NCBI GenBank assembly: GCA_018398575.1
Contig: JAGTXZ010000018.1
Span: 3,534,001 to 3,598,000 of the forward strand
Length of the DNA stretch: 64,000 nt
Direction of reading: 5' to 3'
Origin: Ampelomyces quisqualis
Taxonomy: Eukaryota; Ascomycota; Dothideomycetes; Pleosporales; Phaeosphaeriaceae
Shown: piece by piece, positions 1 to 10,413 of the stretch
How the letters are laid out: each line of letters opens with the position of its first letter
Numbering within the stretch: the stretch's first letter is position 1
Translations under genes and position numbers: made by a program
Notes under the pieces: model-generated
What the model was told of the DNA's origin: nothing
What the model saw: only the letters and a program-made list of their open reading frames with translations
Databases searched by the model: none

Positions 1-987
1 GGATGGATCTGTCGCGTAGACCAACGACACTGAGTCAGCCTAATCCACCGCATGACGTCCGCCCCGAACTTTTCTTTTTTTTTCCTTTCCGCATGCACGC
101 GCAGCGGCAGCACATGTTCTACCTGGCATGACTTGTGCGACATGTCGAGCTTGAATGGAGGGCATGAGGAAGGCATTTCATCTCGCAAAGTCGGTCGGAC
201 CGAGTCACTTGAAGCGGCGGATGTGTACTTATGTCAGGGGCTCGTGGTGGCTCTAGTAATGTATCCAATTAGTGCCGACGGCGCCGTTATCTCGCCGTAT
301 GTGTGGCTCTTATTGATGGGGGTGTAGTTTCGCAAGTAGTTGTTCATGTCTGACTGCGACTAGATGGGCGGCATCGAGTTGGAGTGCTGGAGATGCGGGG
401 AAACAAAGTGGGTCTTTGGTTCATTGCGAGCTCGAGCTGCACGTACAAAACTCGACTTCATCGGCACGGGGTTGAAGCCGTTGAAAGGAAATGCAAGCTC
501 TCCACAGTCTCAACCCTATTTTCATCGGCTGCGTCTTATCAGGTAGTTCACGCGCTACGGTACCATCCTTATCACCAAATCCTCTGGGTTTAACATGTCG
601 ATCGCTCCTTGCAGCACACTGCCTATCCACTCACGGCAGCGCATGCACTCCCCGACTCAAGGAACGTAATCCGTCCAGGAGAATAGCGGCGATTACCAAG
701 GTGCAACATGACCATGGAGCGGAGAAATGCTACCTCACGCTGTCAACCGTCCTAGCGTAAACAAGACTATGCTTCTGCGTCTCAATCGTTGATGTATGGA
801 AATTTAGCTGATTGTGCCTTCTCCACTTGAACACTTGATGCAGGTGAGCAAAGGATAGATAAGAGCTGGACTTGATCGCCGTGACGCTCCTTGCATAGTC
901 GGTCGCACCACACAACAAGCCGTCTGTCTTGCTTGAACTTGATCCTACCCACACACCCAAGCAGCCCAACACCCTACGCAAATCAAC
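1..987. other. 5' gene-free stretch / MFS gene promoter
   Basis: No open frame here has recognisable protein similarity; the longest are under 130 codons and look random. The last 100 bases before the permease start are C/A-rich, as is common for fungal leaders. A gene ending to the left of the window cannot be excluded. Confidence 0.4.
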
Positions 988-2652
988 ATGTCCATCTCCA
1001 AAGATGCCGAACTCGCCAAACAAGACGTCGAAACCGCATCGTCCATCTCCTCCAACGACGCCGCCCCGTCTCCCCGCCATGGCGAAACCATCCACCTCCC
1101 CAACTTCGAGCACGAAAAGGCCCTCTGTTGGAAATTCGACTTGCGCATGCTTCCCATGCTTGCGCTCATGTACCTGTTCAACGCATTGGACAAGGGCAAT
1201 CTAGGCAATGCCAAGACAGACGGCATGGACAGAGATCTGGGCTTTACGGGGAACCAGTACAATACCATGTTGAGTATCTTCTTTGTGCCATATGTTGTGT
1301 TTGCGCCGCCGATAGGGATGCTGGGAAAAAAGTATGGGCCGCATCGGGTGTTGCCGATTATGATGTTTTGTTTTGGGAGTGCGACGTTGTTGGCGGCAAG
1401 TGTGAGGAATTGGAGTGGGATGATGGCTTTGAGATGGTTTCTGGGTAAGTGTTGGTCCTTGTGAGAGGGAGGGGGAAGGGTTCAAGTATGGTGTCAATGG
1501 GGTTTGGAGAAGCTTGTCTCACGTGCTGCTTTGATTACAAGAAGGAAGCTGATGTTGCATAGGCATGGCTGAGTCTGCTTTCTTCCCTCTGGTCATCTAT
1601 TACTTGACGACATTCTACAGAAGAGGTGAACTGGCTCGTCGACTTGCTTTGTTCTATGCGGCATCGAATATTGCGAATGCCTTCTCTGGTCTACTTGCCT
1701 TTGCCGTCTTCCACATTGAGTCATCGCTGGATTCGTGGCGCTACCTGTTCCTCGTCGAAGGAGGTTTGACCGTCTTCTGTCAGTAGAGATGGCTCGTGGA
1801 AGTCGTCAAACTGACGCTGTCATAGTCAGTTTCTTTGCATACTGGTACCTTCCCAAGAACGGCTACGAGGCCAGCTTCCTCACTGAAGACGAAAAGAAGC
1901 TTGCCTACATTCGTCTTCAGATTGATTCTTCATCCATTGTCGGCGAAGAGTTCAGTCTGCGCAAAGCCCTCGGCATTTTCAAGCACCCATCGACCTACGG
2001 CTTCCTCGCCATCGAAGTCTGCCTCGGTGTCCCTCTGCAATCCGTATCACTCTTCCTACCCCAGATTGTCGCAAACCTGGGATACGACAAGATCAAGACG
2101 AATCTCTACACCGTCGCGCCAAACATTGTCGGAGCGGTAGTACTCCTAATCCTCGCCTTTACATCCGACTACACGCGTCTGCGCTTCCCATTCATCGCAC
2201 TAGGCTTTCTCCTGACATTCACCGGGTTCGTCATCTTCGCAGCCATCGACGTCAAGCACTCCATCAACGGCGCCTACTTCGCCTGCTTCATGATGACATG
2301 GGGAACTTCCACACCGTCCGTGCTCCTGTCAACATGGTACAACAACAACGTGGCGGATGAAAACAAGCGCGTTACTTTGACATCAGTGGGTGTCCCGCTG
2401 GCCAATCTCATGGGCGTGATCAGCTCCAACATCTTCCGCACGCAAGATGCGCCCAAGTATTTGCCTGCGCTGGCGACGACGGCGACGTTTGGGGCGGCGG
2501 GTGCGCTGTTTACTTTGTTGCTGGGTGTTTACATGATGATGGACAACAAGAGGAGAAATGCGAGACAGGGTGTGAATTTGACGGCGCGAGATGTGTCGAC
2601 GGAGAAGTTGAGGGATGGGCCGAAGAATGCCGAGTTTAGGTGGTTCTTGTAG
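988..2652 (+). CDS. MFS permease of the allantoate/nicotinate (Dal5/Tna1-like) family
   Basis: Plasma-membrane major facilitator, probably importing a small organic anion such as allantoate, nicotinate or a vitamin; the substrate is not readable from sequence. Three exons: 988-1444, 1563-1778 and 1826-2652, 499 residues. Introns are GTAAGT..TAG (118 nt) and GTCAGT..TAG (47 nt), and the frame stays open across both. A charged N-terminal tail of about 45 residues precedes the first helix, which carries LRMLPMLALMYLFNALDKGN, the usual start of the anion:cation symporter branch. The first-half loop GMLGKKYGPHRVLP and the helix-4 stretch FLGMAESAFFPLVIYYLTTF follow. After the central loop (WYLPKNGYEASFLTEDEK) the second six helices run to a short charged tail. 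Length is normal for the family (about 500). Subfamily placement is by motif memory, without a search. Confidence 0.88.
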
Positions 2653-3168
2653 CCTGTAGGTGGGGGGTTTGTGGACGATGGTCATGTGCAAAGATCATGT
2701 GGGAGCGCATGAGCCTCCAATGCACGCTAGGACGATGACGAAGGCCTTGTCATGCTGGTGTGGAGACACCAGAGAGAGCAATGCGACCAGACTCGCCGTT
2801 TATTCCAGCTTCTTTAAACATGGTGCTAGTGAAGTCGTTATCGAGCATCTCGAGCGGAGTCTGTGCATGTTCTTTGTCAAAGCAGGGCAAGAACGACCGC
2901 GAACACCCGAGACGCCAAGATCGGTGACACCCTTATCGCCGGGCATCAGCCGTCACCCAGCCTCACGTGCCTCACTCGAGTCGCCGTCACGGGTCGCAGA
3001 TGGAAGCTGCCTAGCACCTTCGTAGCTGTCACACTGTCCATAACACCCTTGCCTCCCATCTTCATCGGCCTAATAGCTTCCTTCTCTTCTCCAGCTGCCT
3101 GTGCATCGACCTATCTAGACACCCGGCCATCCCATCTAAGCTTCGACGGAGCTCCCAACACACTCACC
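2653..3168. other. Intergenic spacer
   Basis: Separates two genes on the same strand, so it holds the 3' end of the permease and the promoter/leader of the SLC35F6-like gene. Small frames in it are not coding-like. The last 100 bases are pyrimidine-rich. Confidence 0.4.
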
Positions 3169-4523
3169 ATGGCGGTCAAAGCCGCGGTGCCATTCTTGGT
3201 GGCTATGATGCTGCTCACGGGATGCTGCAACACGCTGTTGACCAAGTACCAAGTAAAGCAATCCCTCATACTTTGCGCCACCACCTCCAAGCTAACCACC
3301 TCGCCCAGGATATGCAATGCGTGAGGAACTGCGACGCCGCCTCGCCCAAACACCGCGACCATTTCGAGCAACCCGTCCTCCAGACCCTGCAGATGTTCAT
3401 AGGCGAAATGGGCTGCTGGCTCGTCATCGGCGCATTCTCGCTGTATCAGCGCTACGCTAGTCGGCGCGCGGGCTACGAGGCTATTGCGGACAACGATGGC
3501 GCGGCGACCCCGGCGCTGTCAGATGATAGTGATACTCCGGATATTGCGAACCCGCTGAAGCCTGCACATCCCGATGAGGAGGGGAGGTTGCCGCTGCAGG
3601 GCAGGACGATATTGTTGCTGGCGCTGCCGGCGTGTTGCGACATTGCGGGTACGACGCTCATGAACGTCGGGCTGCTGTTTGTGGCTGCGAGTATCTACCA
3701 GATGACGAGAGGCGCGCTTGTGCTCTTTGTCGGGCTGTTCAGCGTCTGGTTCCTGAAGCGCCACCTTGGGCTGTACAAGTGGTTCTCGCTCTTTGTGGTC
3801 GTGTTTGGTGTCGCGGTCGTGGGGCTCGCTGGCGCCATTGCTCGAGACGACAAGGCGACTCCATCTCACCACGCGATCCACGACACAGCTTCGGGCTCGC
3901 TCGATGCGCAGAAGGAGCTCACACAGGCTGCCATGACGATCATTGGTGTGCTGCTGATCGCAGGCGCTCAGATCTTCACTGCATCTCAATTCGTTCTCGA
4001 GGAGCGCATCATGGAGAAGTACGCCATGGAGCCGATCAAGGTCGTTGGCTGGGAAGGTCTCTTTGGCTTTGTCTTCACCTTTGTTGGCATGATTATCTTG
4101 CATTTTGCCATTGGCACTGGCTACTTTAACGCGAGGGAAGGGTTCTACCAGATGACGCACTCCCGCGCTATCGTTGTTTCTTCCCTCCTGATCATGATCA
4201 GCATCGGGTACGTCAGGTTCATCAATGTCCCTTTGCAGCAAGCCGCTAATAATCGCAGTGGCTTCAACTTCTTCGGTCTCTCGGTCACACGAACCGTCTC
4301 AGCAACATCGCGCTCGACCATCGATACTTGTCGAACGCTGTTCATCTGGGTGGTGTCCCTTGGACTGGGTTGGGAGACTTTCAAGTGGCTGCAAGTTGCT
4401 GGTTTCGCGCTGCTGGTGTACGGCACGTTCTTGTTCAATGACTTGATCAGGCCGCCGCTAAAGTCGTGTGTGGAGAGGAGGCCTGAGGTGCTTCTTCCCG
4501 AGGACCCCATTGAGCACCATTAG
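3169..4523 (+). CDS. SLC35F6-like drug/metabolite-superfamily transporter
   Basis: Integral membrane protein of the nucleotide-sugar transporter-like SLC35F clan; human SLC35F6 is lysosomal/mitochondria-associated, and the fungal substrate is unknown. Exons 3169-3252, 3309-4207 and 4259-4523 give 415 residues. Start context is CACCATGG. Exon 1 encodes a first helix ending NTLLTKYQ. Exon 2 opens DMQC and reaches FEQPVLQTLQMFIGEMGCWL, typical of the family. Intron 2 is 51 nt, a multiple of three, so it leaves an open frame if unspliced. Removing it (GTACGT, branch GCTAAT, CGCAG) restores ISIGGFNFFGLSVT, which fits the family much better than the retained version. A 40-residue acidic loop follows helix 2. 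About ten hydrophobic segments are seen. The tail ends FNDLIRPPL plus a variable stretch. Confidence 0.85.
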
Positions 4524-4880
4524 TGACTTGTGTATATGCATTGTACTTGGCGTTCTTGGACAGCGTCGTGTTTGGCATCTTGAGTACTCAGTTAAAGTTA
4601 TAGCTTCCTCACTTGTGCATCGAATACACGCTGTAGTCCTCAGGATGAGCCGTCAGAAGTGACATGTTAGACTGATAGGAGCAAATGAGCGTCGTAGGAA
4701 CCCGCATTCTGCCTCTTATCGATATGAGCTCAGTGGGGTGGCTAGTGCTGGTCCAAGCGCCCCACGATGGTCGCTTAGACACGTCCAAAAATCGTCGGCG
4801 CGGACAACTTCACGACAACGACAACACGGTTCCCGAACATCTGAACTCCACGTTCAGACGCCAATCGACAGTCCGACACA
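4524..4880. other. Intergenic spacer, RPS3 promoter
   Basis: No coding signal. It joins the 3' end of the SLC35F6-like gene to the RPS3 leader, which is A/C-rich and ends GACACAATGG at the start codon. Confidence 0.4.
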
Positions 4881-5954
4881 ATGGCCACTACCCAGGGAGC
4901 TATGTGAGTCCACCTGCTGGACACCCGCGACGCCGCGCTCAAATACTGACTACCCACAGTTCCAAGAGGAGGAAGTTCGTTGCTGGTACGATACACCCAT
5001 CCCTACGATGAAAGAACACGACGCACGAGGACGATAGCGTGCCATTCTCCGGCTCCGATGTGCCCGACGCAGCTCAGGAGAGTGCCGGGCACACGATATC
5101 AAAATTGGAATATTGCGCACACAGGACATTGGCTAACATTGTCTCCAACAGACGGTGTCTTCTATGCCGAGCTGAACGAGTTCTTCCAGCGCGAGCTGGC
5201 CGAGGAAGGCTACTCCGGCGTCGAAGTCCGCGTTACGCCTACCGTCACCGACATCATCATCCGCGCCACCCACACACAAGAGGTCCTCGGAGAGCAGGGT
5301 CGCCGCATCCGTGAGCTCACCTCGCTCATCCAGAAGCGCTTCAAGTTCCCCGAGAACTCGGTTTCCCTCTACGCCGCCAAGGTCCAGAACCGTGGTCTCT
5401 CTGCCGTCGCCCAGTGCGAGTCCCTCCGATACAAGCTTCTCAATGGTTTGGCCGTCCGAAGGGCCTGCTACGGTGTGCTGAGGTTCATCATGGAGTCTGG
5501 TGCCAAGGGTTGCGAGGTCGTCGTCTCCGGAAAGCTCAGGGCCGCCCGTGCCAAGAGCATGAAGTTCACCGTATGCCTACACGTCTGACTGCGATTGACT
5601 TGGTATACTAACACACCATAGGACGGTTTCATGATCCACTCTGGTCAGCCCGCCAAGGACTTCATCGACGAGGCTACCCGCCACGTCCTGCTCCGCCAGG
5701 GTGTGCTCGGTATCAAGGTCAAGATTATGCGCGGCTCAGATCCCGAGGGCAAGGCCGGCCCATCCAAGACTCTCCCCGACTCCGTCACTATCATCGAACC
5801 CAAGGAGGAGCAGCCCGTTGTTCAGCCCATGTCCCAGGACTACGGCGCCAAGGCCATTGCCGCTCAACAGGCGGCAGAACAGGCCAGGCAGGCCGAGCAG
5901 GGCGAGGGCGAGGCCCAGCCAGAAGCTGGTGAGGGCTACTCTGAGGAGCAGTAG
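4881..5954 (+). CDS. RPS3: 40S ribosomal protein uS3
   Basis: Component of the small cytosolic ribosomal subunit at the mRNA entry channel. Four exons: 4881-4903, 4960-4985, 5152-5570 and 5622-5954, 266 residues. The first two exons are tiny and are joined through a phase-2 then a phase-1 junction to give MATTQGAISKRRKFVADGVF, the conserved eukaryotic N terminus, so the start is firm. Intron 3 contains a perfect TACTAAC branch site. The KH RNA-binding region is visible (VEVRVTPTVTDIIIRATHTQ, then GEQGRRIRELTSLIQKRF). It is followed by the conserved C-terminal ribosomal fold (SGAKGCEVVVSGKLRAARAK; DGFMIHSGQP). The acidic Q/E-rich tail ends in EGYSEEQ. Strongly C-ending codon choice fits high expression. 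The 166-nt second intron was checked for a C/D snoRNA; none is convincing. Confidence 0.98.
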
Positions 5955-6412
5955 AGGTATACCAAGCCGCGGGGCGCATGAGATTACGAAAAGGCATTTA
6001 GCGGAAGATTACGATCACACTCATCTTCCTTTGCACATTCGGAACGGACTGGGCATGCTTTTGATATCGGAGGTTACGGAGTCTTGTGCTTCAGTGCTAT
6101 GTACTTCTTCAGAATCCAAACATCAGAGGCTGGCTTGGCCAACCAATTCACTTCATCGTTTTGGGCGTATCTCCTCATGGCACGTTTCTGCTGATTGCGA
6201 ATGGACATGTGCTCATTCTCGAAACGTCATAATTCGATCCTTGACGTCATACGCCAACATGCTACCAAATGTAAGAGACGATTGCATGAAACCAGGTTGA
6301 GCTTTTCCAATTGGTCCCAAGACAGGCTGTCGATTGGACACTCGTAAGGTATACAATGACCTTCGTAAGTGGGTGTCATCCCATATTTCAAATCAAGTCC
6401 AACCTTCCCACC
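5955..6412. other. Convergent 3' intergenic region
   Basis: Lies between the 3' ends of RPS3 (+) and the galactanase (-). Only 3' untranslated sequence is expected, and no gene is seen. Confidence 0.4.
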
Positions 6413-7480
6413 TCAGATACTACTAAACACCGCCAAACTACTCATAGCCTTCCCATCATCTCCGACCATCAGATTCCACCCACAACTACTCCCCAACCCG
6501 GCATTATCAATCCACGCCGGCTCCCAATAATACAACCCCGTCCCCTTTCCACCAGGCACACCCGCCACCCTCTTCGCCACCTCCTTCATCCACACGCTCT
6601 GTCCCTCCGCACTAATCGGGATACTCATCGTATCCGCGGGAAACGCACTACTCGGGTTCGGGCAGTAACTGGGCCAATTCGTTTCAACGACCATGACCTC
6701 CTTCGCATACCTAGCCACCATATTCCTCAAGCTCTCTCCGAGGGCCGCGAGCGAGGCAGACGGGTTGTAAAAAGGGTAGTACGACACGCCTTGGATATCG
6801 TAGTCGGACGCAGACAGGCCAGCGGCGTGCACGGCGTCGTACCACCATTTCTGCGTCGCCCAGTTCCACCCGTTGTCCAGGTGAATCATGATTTTGGGCG
6901 TGGGCGAAAGCGCGCTTTGGCGGATCGCTTGCGAGGCCGAGTGCAGGAGCGCTGCGACGTTGGATGCGCCTGCGCCTGCGCCGGAGCCGAGGTTTCCAAC
7001 GGGGAAGAGGAGGCCGGGGGTGATTTCGTTGCCGATGGATACGATGGCTAGCGGGAGGTTGTTTTTGGCAAATGTATCCATTACGTTCTTGGTGTAGGTG
7101 TAGATTTGTTGGACGAGCGCGTCTTTGGAGAGGGATTTCCATGCGTCGGGGACGACTTGTTTCCCTGGGTCGGCCCAGTTGTCGCTGTAGTGGAAGTTCA
7201 AATACACTTTCAACCCGGCGGCTTGCGCGCGCTTCGCAAGACGGATGTTATAGTCGAGGTTGTAGTTGCCGTCAGAGGGGTTGACCCAGATGCGTTGGCG
7301 GACTGTGTTCACACCGGAGGCTTTGAGGATCGTTTCGAGAGGTTGCACTTGGCCTGATGAGGTCCTGTAGGTTTTTCCGGCGGCTTCTTCGATCAGGAGG
7401 GAGGACCAGTCTACGCCTTTGGAGGGGAGGGCAGCGAGTGCTGTGGTGGCGAGGAGGAGGAGGAGAGCTGGAAGATGCAT
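6413..7480 (-). CDS. Secreted arabinogalactan endo-beta-1,4-galactanase, GH53
   Basis: Hydrolyses beta-1,4-galactan side chains of plant pectin outside the cell. Single exon, 355 residues, the normal GH53 length. Residues 1-16 form a signal peptide (MHLPALLLLLATTALA). The mature chain opens with KGVDWSSLL, then the family marker RQRIWVNPSDGNYNLDYN and FHYSDNWADPGKQ. The acid/base glutamate is E152 in SIGNEITPGL. The nucleophile is E266 in VVETNWP. GLYYWEPAWI near residue 316 closes the barrel. No cellulose-binding module is present. Both catalytic residues are in place, so the enzyme should be active. It points to a plant-biomass-degrading or plant-associated lifestyle. Confidence 0.95.
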   Translation of the reverse strand: MHLPALLLLLATTALAALPSKGVDWSSLLIEEAAGKTYRTSSGQVQPLETILKASGVNTVRQRIWVNPSDGNYNLDYNIRLAKRAQAAGLKVYLNFHYSDNWADPGKQVVPDAWKSLSKDALVQQIYTYTKNVMDTFAKNNLPLAIVSIGNEITPGLLFPVGNLGSGAGAGASNVAALLHSASQAIRQSALSPTPKIMIHLDNGWNWATQKWWYDAVHAAGLSASDYDIQGVSYYPFYNPSASLAALGESLRNMVARYAKEVMVVETNWPSYCPNPSSAFPADTMSIPISAEGQSVWMKEVAKRVAGVPGGKGTGLYYWEPAWIDNAGLGSSCGWNLMVGDDGKAMSSLAVFSSI

Positions 7481-8001
7481 GGTGGGCGATTAGCAGGTTC
7501 TTGGCTGTTAGTGAAGGACATTTTGATCGTCGGACGTGTTGTTTTTATGCACTTGGTTCTTCAAGGTCGGTCTCGCCACTATAATATCGACATTACACCA
7601 GCTTGTAAAATCCAGCACATGTTCAAGGAACATGGTTGGATACGGAGCTTGAAGGACTATTTTTGCCGGCACCTTCCATTTGTAATTGGTGGAATGTGTA
7701 TAAAATTGGTGCTTGTTTCGGACATATAGCATTGCGTGTTCTAGCGGACTACATGTGTGGGGTAAGCATATTGGGGTAGGGATGTGACTACCGGCGTCGG
7801 TCAGTCTTGGGAGGTTGTATTCCCGAAACGAGAACCTGGGACGGAACTGCGCGGTGCATACAACCAAATTAACTACGGAGGATGAAGCATGCGAATACGT
7901 GCCACGAGATCATAACTTGGGAGGAGTTGAAGAAGAGGCTTTTCTAGAGTAGAGAGTATGATACAGGTCATGCGTACATTAGCTTGAATGGTGCGACAGA
8001 G
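7481..8001. other. Intergenic: galactanase promoter and SDH5 3' end
   Basis: Both flanking genes are on the minus strand; this interval holds the upstream region of the galactanase. It is AT-richer than the coding DNA. No ORF is credible. Confidence 0.4.
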
Positions 8002-9052
8002 CTATTGGTCGAAGTTCTTGATCTCAGGCATCATACCCAATCCCTTGCCACGGGTCTCGTTGGCTTTTCCGCCGTCGTCCAAAGCCTCCATTACACCTCC
8101 CGCGCTCCTCTCTTTGACATGTTTCCGGAGTAAGCTCAAAACCTCGCTTCCCATCCATCGCTGGGGAACAGGCCGGTACGCAGGTTTAAAAGTGCCAACA
8201 GTCTGAGCCCATTCGCCAGTTCCAGGCTCTCGCGCCCGGACATCCTTCTCTTGCACCTTTGCGTCCGTGCCTTGCGCGTTTGGTGTAGCCAAGTCAGCGC
8301 CGGAACCTTCGGCAGTTTCTCGAGAGGTTTGCGAAGGTTCTTGTGTGGCCCAGTAGTAGATGTCCCAATCGTTTTCGTCAAGGAATAGGTCGTATTGTTC
8401 CAGGAGTGGTGGAGGCATAGTCGCAAGATGGGCATCGGCAAAGGTACTGAGAAGGAGATCACTTTCTAAAGTTCCCCTTTTCCGGCTTTGGTCTGTGTGT
8501 TCGTCAGTCCTGCGATTGTTCATACGGTTCGCGTGGATGAAAGGGCAAGAGCAGGAGTAGTGCATGCGCAAGGGCAAGAAACGGACATAATAATCTCGCA
8601 CGCATGGTGTTCGGATCCTCTCCCGTCCTCCGGATGGGCTCCACCTTGAACTTCGCGCCCTCCATTTCACCTACACCCAGCTCTTTGCTGGCATCACTCA
8701 CATTCTCGGCGTTCTGTGTACCGCCAGTCATGCGCTCAGTGTTTTCTGGCACTGAGTCCTTGGGAGTGAACTTCGGGTCCACGTTGGTCACGAGCTCGGG
8801 CGGCGCTTTGTCCCTGCCAACCGAAGGCATCTCATTGCCAATTGTCGAGGTCGTATTGGTCATGTGAGGGTTCAACGGCTTCTCGATTTGGTAGCGGCGA
8901 TAGGTCTCGGAGGTGTCATTTGTGCGCTTGTTGAGAGCTTCGAACTCATTGTTGTTGCGGGCAGCCGATATGCAGAAGGATCGATAAGTGGGGCGCGGGA
9001 GGGTGAAGGCAGCCCTCGATGAGCGCACTACTATGCGTGAGGTCGCCATCAT
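8002..9052 (-). CDS. SDH5: Succinate dehydrogenase assembly factor 2 (Sdh5/Emi5/SDHAF2)
   Basis: Mitochondrial matrix factor needed for covalent FAD attachment to the SDH flavoprotein. Two exons on the minus strand, 9052-8587 and 8492-8002, separated by a 94-nt intron. The junction creates ARLLYQSRKRGTLESDLLL, the family signature. This contains the RKRG glycine equivalent to the human paraganglioma site. LDENDWDIYYWAT follows and closes the five-helix SdhE-like domain. The protein has 318 residues, longer than yeast Sdh5 (162). The extra length is an N-terminal extension of about 150 residues beginning with a basic, Ser/Arg-rich presequence (ATSRIVVRSSRAAF) and a hydrophilic C-terminal tail. 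Long versions are usual in filamentous fungi as I recall. Start may be the first or second of two adjacent ATGs. Confidence 0.93.
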
Positions 9053-9465
9053 TGGTATTGTGTCTGGAACCGTGGTGGGGAAACAATTGGCAGAGAGTGA
9101 GTACAGAGTAAAGTTCTACATGCCGAGGGAAGTATACCACGTCATAGCTTCTCGCTTAGTAACATCAGTCTTCTCGTTCTCGACTCGTCGAGTCTATTAC
9201 TCTTACACTCGCCATATCACAGAATGTTCTTAGTCACCAACGCTGGCGCGGGCTGAATTGACAAGACAGTCCCAGTCCCACAATGTCGACATGCTCGATT
9301 GGATGCGACCTGAGGTGCCGGAACAGTTGCTCTTTTGACTGGTTGATGGGCTCGCATTTATCACCAAGTAGCGCTCACAGTTCAAATGTGTTGTCGCTCA
9401 GTGAAGGATCCTGGTCTGCGTCTTCAGTTATGTCTCTGACTAGGTGATCAGCCTAAGAGTCCGTT
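9053..9465. other. Intergenic, SDH5 promoter
   Basis: Upstream region of SDH5 and 3' side of the zinc-finger gene. No coding signal seen. Confidence 0.4.
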
Positions 9466-10413
9466 CTACAGGATGTACAAAACAAAAGACTTCCGGTGCG
9501 TTATACTAAGCAGCCCAAACAGATCTTCAATTGACCATAAATTAATTGCGATAGTAATCCATGCGAACCTGTTCTGGTCGTATTGTTGCTGAGCTCCCTG
9601 TGGTCCGTCGTACCTTTCGAGATATCTACGCAGATAGTCCGGCCTAGCCTTGGGAAATAATTGCTCGCATCCAGGGTATTTGCACGCGATGGCCTCGTTT
9701 CCGTGAAAATGCTGAACATGTCTCTCCAAATCTTGCGGGCGGCCGATGGAATCTTTCGAGCAGATATAGCAACTGTAATAGTATTTTTGTGCTGGTGGAT
9801 CGTAGTATACACTACCGAGATCCATCTGCCATTGTGTCGATACATCTTCAGCGCCGTAGGTGTCTTGAGTTGGAACCGGCACCAGACCCCATGGAAGGTC
9901 AGGACGACTGACATGATTTCGAAAATTGTTGGCTGTGAAGATTGGAACGGGTAGCTGCACTTCGGGATTGTATGCCGTAGCATCGAACACATTACGACCG
10001 GTAGCTGAGTGGAAGGTCTGGTTGCTTTCATAATATCAGTTAACCGTTCGGACGTGATAGGGATCTACACTTACTCCCTCGGGCCCTGTGCTTGGGTTGT
10101 CGCTATGGAATGATACCCGTATGGGTTGACCATGAAGTTGTGGTGCACGAAAGAACTCCCATCGTACAAAACAGGCGTCATTATTGTCGGTTCACCCCCA
10201 ATAGTGGTATAGGTCTGTACAAGAGGACTGTTGGATACGATTGGCTGACCTAGACGGTGTATTAGACAAATTCTATCCCAGCATCTCCGCGTACTCACCC
10301 CTTCCACAGGCTTCTGGCTCGTCAAACGAGTCGCTCGCAGCCTGCGCAGATGCCAATCCCAAAGATGGGTTGGAAGTCTCCCGCGCACTATCACTAGAAC
10401 TGTGACGATCCAT
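9466..10413 (-). CDS. Small C2H2 zinc-finger protein with one degenerate finger
   Basis: Possible DNA-binding regulator of unknown target. Minus-strand exons 10413-10299, 10249-10075 and 10024-9466 give 282 residues. The first intron is GTGAGT..TAG (49 nt). The second is GTAAGT..AAG (50 nt) with a GTTAACTGAT branch region, and phases match. The N-terminal 150 residues are polar and low in motifs. One normal finger follows: CYIC, a 12-residue spacer containing GRPQDLER, then HVQHFH. The next unit, CKYPGC then PKARPDYLRRYLERYDG, has tyrosines (TAT and TAC) where the two zinc-binding histidines of such pairs are expected. The last 30 residues may be wrong: a further intron starting GTTCGC near 9568 is possible. 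The ATG at 10413 has a good context (TTGCCATGG). Confidence 0.62.

Noticed and set aside
4986..5151. C/D-box snoRNA inside RPS3 intron 2
   Set aside because: Only a weak C-box-like ACGATGA and no properly placed CUGA D box.
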